A stretch of 64,000 nucleotides of DNA from Candidatus Gastranaerophilales bacterium. GTDB lineage: Bacteria > Cyanobacteriota > Vampirovibrionia > Gastranaerophilales > Gastranaerophilaceae. The notes beneath the pieces were generated by a model. That model was not told the DNA's origin. It made no database searches and worked only from the letters and a program-made list of their open reading frames with translations. Below, piece after piece: positions 29,509 through 38,832 of this stretch; position 1 is the stretch's first letter; each line of letters starts with the position of its first letter. The stretch lies in contig CANQRH010000007.1 of NCBI GenBank assembly GCA_947626225.1, positions 1-64,000 of the forward strand, written 5' to 3'. The position numbers and the translations under genes were made by a program.

Positions 29509-29532
29509 TACAAAAAATGAAAGGAAATTGTT

Positions 29533-31221
29533 ATGAAAATTGAAACGGAAGATTTAACTCAAAAGTTGCAAAAGATTGATGAACATTATTTAATCGGTGC
29601 AATATCCGATAAATATGACAAATTTAACGAAATGAGAAGCAGTCAGTTGTCAGACATAAAGCTTGTTCGTGATTCAATTTACAATTCGGCTGTTCCGAAA
29701 GTCAACGGCTGGGACAGCAAAATTGAATTACCCGATATTTATGAGCTGGCACAAACATTAAAATCGCATATTAGCGGGAATTTGTATTCTCATCCCGATG
29801 CGATGTTTGACGTATCAGGTACAACTCCGAAGACTCAAAGCTTTGCAAATAAACAGAAAGCAATGCTTGTCGATACTTTTGAAAAAATGAAAATAGAAGA
29901 TGAAATTGAAAAAGTTATTGACGGCATAGTCGAAACCGGTGAAGCAACATTATTTGTAGGATGGGAAACAAAAGTAAAATCAATAAGACGTATAAAAACC
30001 GCACAAGAAAGACTTGAAATTCAAGACAACAAAAATTTTGTACTCGATGAAAAAATAATTTACGACAATGCAAAAGTTAAACATATAAAATCGGAGGACT
30101 TTGTATTTGACCGTTATAACATTGACAATTGGGATAATTGCGCGAAAATTTACAGAACTTTTTCATCGGTTGACGAACTGTTCTCCGATAAATCCAACAA
30201 TATGCTTGATGAGCAGAAACTGGAAGTTTTGAAAGGAGTGGTGGCCGGCAGAAAGAACAGAAATAATGAAGCCGTGGACGGTAATAAAGTTGAAATACTG
30301 GAGTTTTGGGGTGATATAGAACTTGCTGACGGTTCATTGTTAAAAAATTGGTTGATAGTAGTTGCGGCAAGACGTGAAATTATTCGCTTTGAGAGCAATC
30401 CGTTTGTAATTAACCCCTTCATTCATGCAAATATTATTGAATCTCCTCATACAGGCAGAGGTATTTCTCCTTTGCGTGTCGCTCTCATATTGAACAGTCT
30501 TGCCTCTACTATTTTAAATAAACAGATAGATGCACTTGCATTAATGATGAATCCGCCATATCTTGCACCTAAAGGCTGTTTTAAAGGACAGCAGGATGTA
30601 AGACCGGGGAAAATTATTGAATACGATTCCGCATTAATGACTTCAACCCCTACTCCTTTAGCTTTTGACAAAGCTATGGTCGGCTGGGACTTTTTGAATT
30701 ATTTCAAATCCACAATTGAAAGTGCAACCGGAATTTTCAACAATATGGCGGGAAATCTTCAATCCGCAGACAGAACCGCAACAGAATTGAATTATTCCGT
30801 AAGCGGACAGGAAGCAAGATTAAATATGATTCTGGATTCCGTAAACAGAAAAATTATTGTTCCCATGGTGGAAAAGACCGCGGAAATCATTTCATACTTT
30901 AAACTCGGAAAAGAACTTATCGGTGTTAACGACCGCGGAAAAACAAAATTTCTTGAGATTGATGATGAAGTCAGAAATGCAAATTATATTTACCGTTACG
31001 GCGACAGAAAAGCTACATTTGAAAGAAAAGCAAAACTCAGAGAACTGTTTGAGGTAATCAAATCGTTTGCACAGGTTCCGGACGTTGAAAAACGCATTGA
31101 CTGGCTTGAATGTTTTAAATTTGCACTCGAACAGTACGGAATTGAGAATGCCAACAATTTTTTGAATGATGAAACAGATTCCGCCCAAAACGATACCGAA
31201 CAAAATCTGACTTTACGGTAA
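29533..31221 (+). CDS. Portal protein
   Basis: Homologous to 53826-55781 (NPFVINPFIHANIIESPHTGRGISPL vs NPLFINPFIFCTIETDPLTKRGISPL). Confidence 0.85.
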   Translation: MKIETEDLTQKLQKIDEHYLIGAISDKYDKFNEMRSSQLSDIKLVRDSIYNSAVPKVNGWDSKIELPDIYELAQTLKSHISGNLYSHPDAMFDVSGTTPKTQSFANKQKAMLVDTFEKMKIEDEIEKVIDGIVETGEATLFVGWETKVKSIRRIKTAQERLEIQDNKNFVLDEKIIYDNAKVKHIKSEDFVFDRYNIDNWDNCAKIYRTFSSVDELFSDKSNNMLDEQKLEVLKGVVAGRKNRNNEAVDGNKVEILEFWGDIELADGSLLKNWLIVVAARREIIRFESNPFVINPFIHANIIESPHTGRGISPLRVALILNSLASTILNKQIDALALMMNPPYLAPKGCFKGQQDVRPGKIIEYDSALMTSTPTPLAFDKAMVGWDFLNYFKSTIESATGIFNNMAGNLQSADRTATELNYSVSGQEARLNMILDSVNRKIIVPMVEKTAEIISYFKLGKELIGVNDRGKTKFLEIDDEVRNANYIYRYGDRKATFERKAKLRELFEVIKSFAQVPDVEKRIDWLECFKFALEQYGIENANNFLNDETDSAQNDTEQNLTLR

Positions 31222-31280
31222 ATTAACCGATAACCTTTGTAAGACTCAGTTCTTATATTTATATAATAAAAGAGATTAAC

Positions 31281-32570
31281 ATGTTGTATAAATTATTAAA
31301 GGCACAGCGGGAGTTTTTGGAAATTCCGCATGATTACAGCTTAGACATTGCGGTTTATCAGGGCGGGTACGGCTCGGGTAAAACTTTTGCCGGCTCGCTT
31401 CTGGGTATTTTGCTCGCAATGAAATACCCCGGCATAAGAGGACTTGTCGGCGCGCAAACTTATACTCTTGTCAGAGATACTACGCTGCAAACATATTTTG
31501 AACATCTTGAAAATTTTCACTTCACGGAAAATATTGATTATAATTGGTCTGGCTCTCTTCAAAAACTGACATTCCGAAACGGTTCGGAAATTCTTTTCAG
31601 ACATTTTGACGAACCGAATAAGCTGAAGTCATTAAATCTGGGATTTGTTGAAATAGAAGAAATGTCCGATATTCCCTATGAAACATTCAAAATGCTGTTA
31701 AGCCGTATGCGTCAAAGGGTAAAGAAGAACTGGAAGGGTTTCAGACACAGAATATTCGGACATACAAATCCTGAAATTCATAGGGGTTGGGTTTACAAAA
31801 CTTTTGCGGAAAATCCCGCACCGAATTACAGGCTTATATCCGCACCGACTACTCAAAATATTTATCTTCCCGCAGGGTTTTGCGATGAACTTAAAAAACT
31901 TTATGACGAGCAATATTATAATATTTTTGTTCTTGCCCAAAACGGCGAATATAACAACGGACTTGTAGTCAAAGACTTTACTGACGAAAATATAAAGGAT
32001 ATTTCTTATCAGCCCGAAATGGATTTGCATGTATCATGCGATTTTAACGTTGATCCCATGTGCTGGGTTCTCGCTCATAAAACCGATGATAAGGTTTTTT
32101 ATTTTGATGAGATAGCAATGGAAAATACGACTACGGCAAAGGCCTGCGAAGAAGTTTGCAGGCGTTACCCCGAACATAAAGGCAGAATAATCATAAACGG
32201 TGATGCATCAGGCGACAACAGAAGCTGTACAAGCGAATATACAAATTATGTAATAATAAAGAAAAAATTTTTGCAATACGGATATGATGCGGAAATTCGT
32301 ATAAAAGCTTTTAATCCGCCCATAAAAAACAGGATTATGGCATTTAATGCAAAAATTCGCTCTGCAGACGGAGAGATTTGTCTGTATGTTGATAAAAAAT
32401 GCGAAAAACTTTTGTATAATATTTACAATCTTAAATACAAAGAAGGCTCATCAAAAATCGATATACCTACTTATCAGCAGATAAAACAGTCAAAAGAATT
32501 GAAATTTCTGTCCCATCCTTTTGATGCTGCATCTTATCTTGTTGATTTTTATTGGCCGATAACTTTATAA
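31281..32570 (+). CDS. Terminase large subunit
   Basis: GGYGSGKT Walker A; VSCDFNVDPM nuclease motif. Confidence 0.92.
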   Translation: MLYKLLKAQREFLEIPHDYSLDIAVYQGGYGSGKTFAGSLLGILLAMKYPGIRGLVGAQTYTLVRDTTLQTYFEHLENFHFTENIDYNWSGSLQKLTFRNGSEILFRHFDEPNKLKSLNLGFVEIEEMSDIPYETFKMLLSRMRQRVKKNWKGFRHRIFGHTNPEIHRGWVYKTFAENPAPNYRLISAPTTQNIYLPAGFCDELKKLYDEQYYNIFVLAQNGEYNNGLVVKDFTDENIKDISYQPEMDLHVSCDFNVDPMCWVLAHKTDDKVFYFDEIAMENTTTAKACEEVCRRYPEHKGRIIINGDASGDNRSCTSEYTNYVIIKKKFLQYGYDAEIRIKAFNPPIKNRIMAFNAKIRSADGEICLYVDKKCEKLLYNIYNLKYKEGSSKIDIPTYQQIKQSKELKFLSHPFDAASYLVDFYWPITL

Positions 32571-32579
32571 GGAAAAATT

Positions 32580-32810
32580 ATGGATAAATTTGCCGAGCAT
32601 TCCGCGGTAATAATTATAATTCTTATATTTCTTATACAGCAAAGAATTTTTATTACCCCCGAACAACTTGAAAAAAAACACAGAGAAATTATGGAAGATA
32701 TTGAAGAAAAATTCGTATCAATTGACAGTTTCAGAGATTTAAAAGCTCAATTTTCCGAGGTTAAAGAAAAAATTGACAAAATGTACGACCTTTTAATTGA
32801 TTTAAGATAA
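32580..32810 (+). CDS. Small membrane protein with coiled coil (holin/spanin-like candidate)
   Basis: One N-terminal TM then charged coiled coil. Confidence 0.4.
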   Translation: MDKFAEHSAVIIIILIFLIQQRIFITPEQLEKKHREIMEDIEEKFVSIDSFRDLKAQFSEVKEKIDKMYDLLIDLR

Positions 32811-32844
32811 TGTAAATTTTTGTTACGGAAATTTGTAATTTTAT

Positions 32845-32872
32845 TAAAGTTTCATGGAAAAAGAGCCGTCAA
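32845..32872 (+). promoter_or_regulatory. sigma28-like promoter TAAA-N16-GCCGTCAA
   Basis: attaaagtttcatggaaaaagagccgtcaat. Confidence 0.5.
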
Positions 32873-32911
32873 TACGAATACAGTTACTAAGATGAAAGGA
32901 TTTTCCGAAAA

Positions 32912-34558
32912 ATGGGATTGGCGGCTTCACAAGCTAGATTTTTAGCCATAACGGCACGAAAAATGAATTGCGAATTTCAATCCATGCAGATTGCACAGGA
33001 AAAACTTTCTGTTACACGTGATATGGAGCAAGCATCTCAAGAGTATCAGGATGCTTTGAATACATCTAAACTTGTTTGGGAAACTCCTGACGGTGAAGTT
33101 TATGATTTAACTTATGCAATGATGATGACTCCGTCTAATTTTAATGACTATAACGCATATCTTGTTACGGATACTCAAGGCAGAGTTGTACTGTCACCGG
33201 CAATGTTTGCTGCTGCCGTGGCTGCAGGTACAATTGATGAAAAAGGTAATCCGTTAGGTGATTTCAACATCAGCGGACGTAACGCATTCCTTGAAGCATT
33301 AGCACAAAAAGGACAGGTTTCAAAAACTATCGTTGAAGAAATTGAAAAATTGGGCAAAAACGGTTATTCAAGATCCGGTGTCGGCGGTGAAATCTTAGAT
33401 AAGACAGCTGCAAATGTTATGCAGACTAATAACTTTATAGATTATTTAAGAAAAGCAACCAAAATAGATGAAAATGGTAAAGAAGTACCTGCATTTACAG
33501 TATTTTCCGACGGTGATAAAAATATGCTTTCGGATTTTCTTGGTGAAGGCAGCACATATCAAACCAAACCGCCAAGCAATCTCGGTAAAAATGAATATAC
33601 GGTAAGTGCAAAAACCAATGCATTGAATAATTCTACTCTCAAAGAACTTACTATGGGTGATATTTTAAGTGGTGATTATGTATACACTTACAATTTCGGC
33701 GGACAAGACGGTATCGGCGGAGATAAAAATTATAATTTTGAATGGATGATTCGCGGATTGACAAATATGTTTGCTGAAGTATTGGGATACCAAGGTTCTT
33801 CGGCTTTATTCGGTAAAGGTATATGTTTAGATAAACAGTCAGCCGAAGCTATGGATACGGCAATATATTTGACGGTACAGCAGTTTGCTTCGAATTACAA
33901 TAATGTTAAGAATTCGGCTGATAAGTCCGGAGATTATAATACCGGCGTAACTTCCGGCAAACAAAATACTAACTTTTCCGTTAACCTTACAAACCTTGCA
34001 AATACACTTTTGACTTACTATGCAATGTTACTTGACGGTTTTGAAGACCAATCATATTCAATCAAAGATGAAAAGAAACAAAGTATTTATGTTACGGATA
34101 ATTTAACTTATTACTTTAATGTTGAAAATACCAGCGGTGTTTCTGAAACTGATATGTTAAACGCTGATTTTTATAACCAGATGTATAACGTTATCTGTAT
34201 GTATGGTGCCTGCACCGATACAATGAAACAGGAAATGGTTACGGATAAAGCATATCTTAATAATGCTTTGAAAAACGGTCAATTGTTTATTTCTTCACTA
34301 AATACCGACGGTTACTTCTATCCGGGACATTATACCCTAAACGGTCATGTCGGCGAAATTCCCGATGAAGATGCTATTGCCCGTGCGGAACTTGAATATG
34401 AAATTACGAAAAGTAAATTGAATACCAAAGAAGAATCACTTGAATTGAAAATGAAAAATCTTGATATGGAAATATCATCACTTACTACCGAATATGACAC
34501 AGTCAAAAATATGATAAGCAAAGGCGTTGAAAAAGTGTTTACAATGTTCAGTTCATAA
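32912..34558 (+). CDS. Hypothetical protein (MGLAASQARFLAITARKMNCEFQ...)
   Basis: Long ORF with RBS aaagga. Confidence 0.7.
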   Translation: MGLAASQARFLAITARKMNCEFQSMQIAQEKLSVTRDMEQASQEYQDALNTSKLVWETPDGEVYDLTYAMMMTPSNFNDYNAYLVTDTQGRVVLSPAMFAAAVAAGTIDEKGNPLGDFNISGRNAFLEALAQKGQVSKTIVEEIEKLGKNGYSRSGVGGEILDKTAANVMQTNNFIDYLRKATKIDENGKEVPAFTVFSDGDKNMLSDFLGEGSTYQTKPPSNLGKNEYTVSAKTNALNNSTLKELTMGDILSGDYVYTYNFGGQDGIGGDKNYNFEWMIRGLTNMFAEVLGYQGSSALFGKGICLDKQSAEAMDTAIYLTVQQFASNYNNVKNSADKSGDYNTGVTSGKQNTNFSVNLTNLANTLLTYYAMLLDGFEDQSYSIKDEKKQSIYVTDNLTYYFNVENTSGVSETDMLNADFYNQMYNVICMYGACTDTMKQEMVTDKAYLNNALKNGQLFISSLNTDGYFYPGHYTLNGHVGEIPDEDAIARAELEYEITKSKLNTKEESLELKMKNLDMEISSLTTEYDTVKNMISKGVEKVFTMFSS

Positions 34559-34559
34559 C

Positions 34560-34590
34560 AAAAAAAGAGTCCTTCGGGACTTTTTTTATG
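34560..34590 (+). terminator. Hairpin aaaaagagtccttcgggacttttttt
   Basis: GC stem, tetraloop and T tract. Confidence 0.85.
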
Positions 34591-34782
34591 CAAAAAAAAA
34601 GGAGCCTTTGGCTCCTGTTGGAATTAAGAATAGCTGGAAGTATGAAAAAGATTTAATGATTATATTTAACCTTGTATATACCTCTTATACAATTAGACAA
34701 ATGGATAATTTTAATTCCTGAAAATATTTATACTAAAGTATGAAGTTTCCCCTACTAAAGTATGAAGTTTTGTAAAATTTAT

Positions 34783-34809
34783 TAAAGTTTTTCTGATTTG
34801 TGCCGTTAT
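34783..34809 (+). promoter_or_regulatory. sigma28-like promoter TAAAGTTT-N11-GCCGTTAT
   Basis: taaagtttttctgatttgtgccgttat. Confidence 0.65.
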
Positions 34810-34840
34810 ATACCATGGTAGGCATGTAAGGAAAATTTTT

Positions 34841-36085
34841 ATGAAAAAAGAAGAGAAGAACGGAGTTTCACTGTTTTCACAATCTGATTATTTAATAAAT
34901 CAAGACCCCATTGAAGAAATATTTGCCCTAAACTTAGGCGATTTTATAACCGAAAATCTTATTTCACATGATCTGGCACAAAAAATTGCCGATAATGTTA
35001 AGGATAAAAAAGCGGGATTGGTAAACCAGTTAAAAGAACTTATTTCAATATATTCACTGAAAAATACGCTTTGCGTTATGAGTTTTGACTCTAATGCCGA
35101 ACATGCTATTTATACATCAATTGCTCTTTCACTGAAGCAGATGGTTGATGCTTTGCAGTGTCATATTTATATTGAAAAAGATAATACGCTTGAGCTTGCG
35201 GGTTCTACTTCTTCGTTTAATCAAAATTTTCCGATTGATATGATTACTCCTGCGGGAAAAGCTTATTTAAACAGAGAGACCGTTTTTGAAGATGTAATTG
35301 CAATACCTATGCACTCAAATATTAAATCAAACGGTGTTATTGTAATTGAATACGGGTCGGAAATTAACGAAAAATATATTGAGCTTGCCGAAAGTATCGG
35401 AGTTTTGTTTGCAACTTCCATGGATTTACAACAAACCATTGATGAAGCAAACAGAATAATAGAAAATGCTTCGGTATCCGAATTGCAAAATATGAGAGCG
35501 GAATTAACCGCATTAATAGGTGATTTGTGTGATTATCAGCAGGATTTTGTGGAAAATCTGGCAAATGCGGTAGACAAAAAAGGCGGTTACAAGGTTTCGC
35601 ATTCCAAAAATACCGCAAAACTTGCAAGGCAGATTTGCAGACAGTTAGGATTAAATGAAAAAACTACGGATTTAATTTACTATGCGGGATTGCTTCAAAA
35701 TATCGGCAAAATCGCACTTCCCGAAGAAATTTTTGCTCAAAACGGCAAACTTTCACCCGAAAATTTACAAAGAATTCAGGAACATTCAAACGTAGGCGTA
35801 CATCTTTTAATGAATATAAACTTTTTATCCGAAGTTGTACCGTATATAACTTATCAAAAAGAACGATATGACGGCTCGGGAACACCCGAAGGTTTGAAAG
35901 GTCAATCCATTCCGTTCGGTTCAAGAATTATTGCGGTGGCCGATGCTTATTCTGCCATGACATCGGACAGACCTTACAGAAAAGCAATGGAAGCTCAGAA
36001 AGCACTCGAAATTATGGGTGCTGAAGCCGGTACAAAATGGGATCCCGTTGTTATAAACGCACTTGAGCAGGTTTTAAAATCATAA
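34841..36085 (+). CDS. GAF-like plus HD-GYP phosphodiesterase
   Basis: HSKNTAKLARQI..GLLQNIGKIALPEEI..HERYDGSGTPEGLKG-type HD-GYP motif. Confidence 0.88.
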   Translation: MKKEEKNGVSLFSQSDYLINQDPIEEIFALNLGDFITENLISHDLAQKIADNVKDKKAGLVNQLKELISIYSLKNTLCVMSFDSNAEHAIYTSIALSLKQMVDALQCHIYIEKDNTLELAGSTSSFNQNFPIDMITPAGKAYLNRETVFEDVIAIPMHSNIKSNGVIVIEYGSEINEKYIELAESIGVLFATSMDLQQTIDEANRIIENASVSELQNMRAELTALIGDLCDYQQDFVENLANAVDKKGGYKVSHSKNTAKLARQICRQLGLNEKTTDLIYYAGLLQNIGKIALPEEIFAQNGKLSPENLQRIQEHSNVGVHLLMNINFLSEVVPYITYQKERYDGSGTPEGLKGQSIPFGSRIIAVADAYSAMTSDRPYRKAMEAQKALEIMGAEAGTKWDPVVINALEQVLKS

Positions 36086-36766
36086 ATCTTCAAATCCCGG
36101 AGAAGTTGAAGGCAGATTTTTGTATCCTTCATTGGACATTACTGTCTTTTTAATATATTTGCTTGAGTAATCACCGCGTTCAAAGAGTTTTTTAAGCATA
36201 TTTTCCCTGACGACAAGCGGATGAAGCTCATCGTTGCTTTCGGGATAAAGCTTTACAATCTCATACCAGACGGCAGCTTCCATAGTCCAGGCATAAGTTT
36301 CTTCCGCAAGAGAATTGTATTCATCCTGATGAAGCGCTTCGTGAGATAATAGTGCGGCAATAGCTCCCGGAGGGGCATCTTTGTGCCGCGGATTTATAAA
36401 TATAAAAAGCTGCTTGTTCTTTTTCCATCCCAGAGCGTCAAACTGTGCATAGTCAGGGTTAATTGTTGCCAAATCCCTGAATTCTATTTTGACGGGTCTG
36501 CCTGAGAGATTATTTCCGAGTATTGCATTTCTTGAAAACTCTCCGTTTGTTCCTTTGAGCATGTCAAGAGCAACGTATAAAATTTCATCTTTACCGACCG
36601 GTTTATATAACGGAGTGATTTGTTTTATATATTGTGCGGTATATTTTGCGGGATAAGTTTTAGGTAATTCAATCAGTTCTTCTTCCCGTTTTGCATTCGC
36701 ACTAAGCTGTATCGCAAAAATTAAACCCGTTATGCAGATTATTTTTCTTATTTTTTTTCCGTCCAC
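36080..36766 (-). CDS. Exported hypothetical protein, metalloprotease-like HEALH
   Basis: Signal peptide; ALLSHEALHQDEYNSLAEE. Confidence 0.6.
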   Translation of the reverse strand: MDGKKIRKIICITGLIFAIQLSANAKREEELIELPKTYPAKYTAQYIKQITPLYKPVGKDEILYVALDMLKGTNGEFSRNAILGNNLSGRPVKIEFRDLATINPDYAQFDALGWKKNKQLFIFINPRHKDAPPGAIAALLSHEALHQDEYNSLAEETYAWTMEAAVWYEIVKLYPESNDELHPLVVRENMLKKLFERGDYSSKYIKKTVMSNEGYKNLPSTSPGFEDL

Positions 36767-36832
36767 TATTCTCTCTCCTCAAAAACTACGTTCGTAGCAG
36801 ATACTAATATTATAATTATTGTAATTTATTCG

Positions 36833-38395
36833 TCAAATTTTTTTTCTGCTTAATGATGCCAATTCTTTATACATTATCCTATATTCCGTAGTTTCGGTAA
36901 TACTTTCGGCTTCTTTTATGTATTCAAGTGCCGTTTTGTAATCTTCTTTTGCTTTGTAAATTCTGCTCATAAATGCGTAATATTCGGCATTATCCGGACT
37001 GTATAAAAGTGCTCTGGTCATACATTCAAGAGCTTCATCATAATCATTTTCTTCAAATCTTACAAGTGCAAGCCTGTAATATCCGTCTGAAAAATTCATA
37101 TCCAATGAAATTGCATATTGTGCATATTCTTTAGCTGTCTGCAAATCCCGGTTTTCAAAAGCAGCCTGTGATGCGATAATGTAGGCGGATATGTAATTTT
37201 CGTTTGTATTAATAACATCTTGTGCGATTTTCAAAGCTTCATCATATTGCTTTTCCGCTATATAAATCTGTGCCAGAGAACATTTATAATTAAGACTTTC
37301 GGGATTTTTTAAAACTGCCTTGTTCATCAATTCACGAGCTTTATCGTACAAAGCCAGTTCATAATATACTTTTGAAAGAGAAACGATTGTAAAATTGTCA
37401 TCTTCTTTCATATTTTGTTCAAGTTCTTCTTTTGCCCCGAGATAATCTTTATTTTCAAGTTTCAAAAGTGCATTAAGTACGTGTGCGGGCTGATAATCGG
37501 GTTTGTTTTTCAAAATGATATCAATTTCGGTTTGTGCTTTTTCAAAACTTTTCCGCTCGTAATAAAGATAAGCCAAAGAATACCTGTAACCGTAATTGTC
37601 AGGAGCTTCACAAATTGCTGTTTTGTATGCCTGAACGGCTTCGGGTATCCATCCGTTGAAAAAATATGCACTTGCAAGGTTGTAAAAGTATTTAGGATTT
37701 TTCTTGTCGATATTTGAAGCTTTGGAAAAATATTTTACCGCATCGACAAATTTCATTTCTTCAAGTGCAAAAAGTCCGAGGTAATTCAAAACTTCAGGAT
37801 TTTCCGTAGTTTTTGGGAATTTATCGAAAATTTCTTTTGATTTTTCAAATTCGTTTTGTTCAAAATATATTTTGCCTAAAAGCACAAGAGCATCTTCATA
37901 TTCGGGATTTTTTTTCAATATTTTTTCAAGCAGAGGTTTTACATCTTCACTGTTTTCATAAAGAGCCTTTGAAATTGCAAAAAGGACTTTTTCATCGGCA
38001 ATATCCGAATTTTCATACTCTTTTATTTTATTTAAATCACCTTTTTTTGTGTAAATATTAATCAGATCAACAAGATTGCCGGATGTTTTTTGTATTTCAA
38101 AAACCTTTTGAGCGGTTTGGAGTGCTTTTTCTGGCTCATTAGTATTTATGTATATATTTTCCAAAATTTTAAGAGCTTCAATATGCGAATTGTCTTTTGT
38201 TATAACTTTTTCAAGATAATGAACGGCGCGGGAATAGTTTTTCAGCAGGTAATAAAGTTCTCCGAGCTGATATAAGATTTCGGCATTATCGCTTTCAATT
38301 TCAAGTGCTTTGTAAAGCATTTCTATTGCCTGCTTGTAGCATTGCTGGGATTTTAACTCAAATGCTTGTTTTATATAATCAAGAATTTCCTGCAT
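36833..38395 (-). CDS. TPR-repeat protein
   Basis: Multiple ~34-residue TPR units. Confidence 0.9.
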   Translation of the reverse strand: MQEILDYIKQAFELKSQQCYKQAIEMLYKALEIESDNAEILYQLGELYYLLKNYSRAVHYLEKVITKDNSHIEALKILENIYINTNEPEKALQTAQKVFEIQKTSGNLVDLINIYTKKGDLNKIKEYENSDIADEKVLFAISKALYENSEDVKPLLEKILKKNPEYEDALVLLGKIYFEQNEFEKSKEIFDKFPKTTENPEVLNYLGLFALEEMKFVDAVKYFSKASNIDKKNPKYFYNLASAYFFNGWIPEAVQAYKTAICEAPDNYGYRYSLAYLYYERKSFEKAQTEIDIILKNKPDYQPAHVLNALLKLENKDYLGAKEELEQNMKEDDNFTIVSLSKVYYELALYDKARELMNKAVLKNPESLNYKCSLAQIYIAEKQYDEALKIAQDVINTNENYISAYIIASQAAFENRDLQTAKEYAQYAISLDMNFSDGYYRLALVRFEENDYDEALECMTRALLYSPDNAEYYAFMSRIYKAKEDYKTALEYIKEAESITETTEYRIMYKELASLSRKKI

Positions 38396-38804
38396 TATGA
38401 CTCCGCTTTTTCTTTTTATGCCCTTTTTTTGTTTTGCCGGACGGTTGAGGCTGGTTAATTATAATAAGCACTTCATCTTCGCCTGCCATTTTAAGATTGT
38501 TTCTTGCGATGCCTTCAAGGCTGGACATTGATGAAAACTGTTTTATATCTTTTTTTAGAATTTGGTTATTTGTTTCCGCCGTATCGCGTATTCTGGTTAA
38601 AGTCAGAATTTTAGCGCGGTAAGCTATGGTTTTTGAAATATTAAGAATTGCTCCGAAACCTATTTGTAATAGGCAGAAAAGCAATACAAGAGTCAGAAAT
38701 GAATAATAAAATCCCGTTTTGCTTACGGATTTTTTTGTTGTTTCATTCAAATTTTCTTCACTTTCAGCCATAAAACCTCTTATCAAAATTATAGACAAAA
38801 TCAC
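38379..38804 (-). CDS. DivIC/FtsB-like septum formation initiator
   Basis: TM followed by coiled coil ending ...SSLEGIARNNLKMAGEDEVLIII. Confidence 0.65.
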   Translation of the reverse strand: MILSIILIRGFMAESEENLNETTKKSVSKTGFYYSFLTLVLLFCLLQIGFGAILNISKTIAYRAKILTLTRIRDTAETNNQILKKDIKQFSSMSSLEGIARNNLKMAGEDEVLIIINQPQPSGKTKKGHKKKKRSHNAGNS

Positions 38805-38832
38805 GAATTAAAACAAATATATTAGTATAAGT

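Larger units (their letters stand above)
20245..32810 (+). mobile_element. Element 1: podovirus-like head/packaging cassette (prophage remnant, satellite or domesticated)
   Basis: Amidase, capsid, scaffold-like, neck protein, TerS, portal, TerL all + strand; homologous to element 2 genes. Confidence 0.8.
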
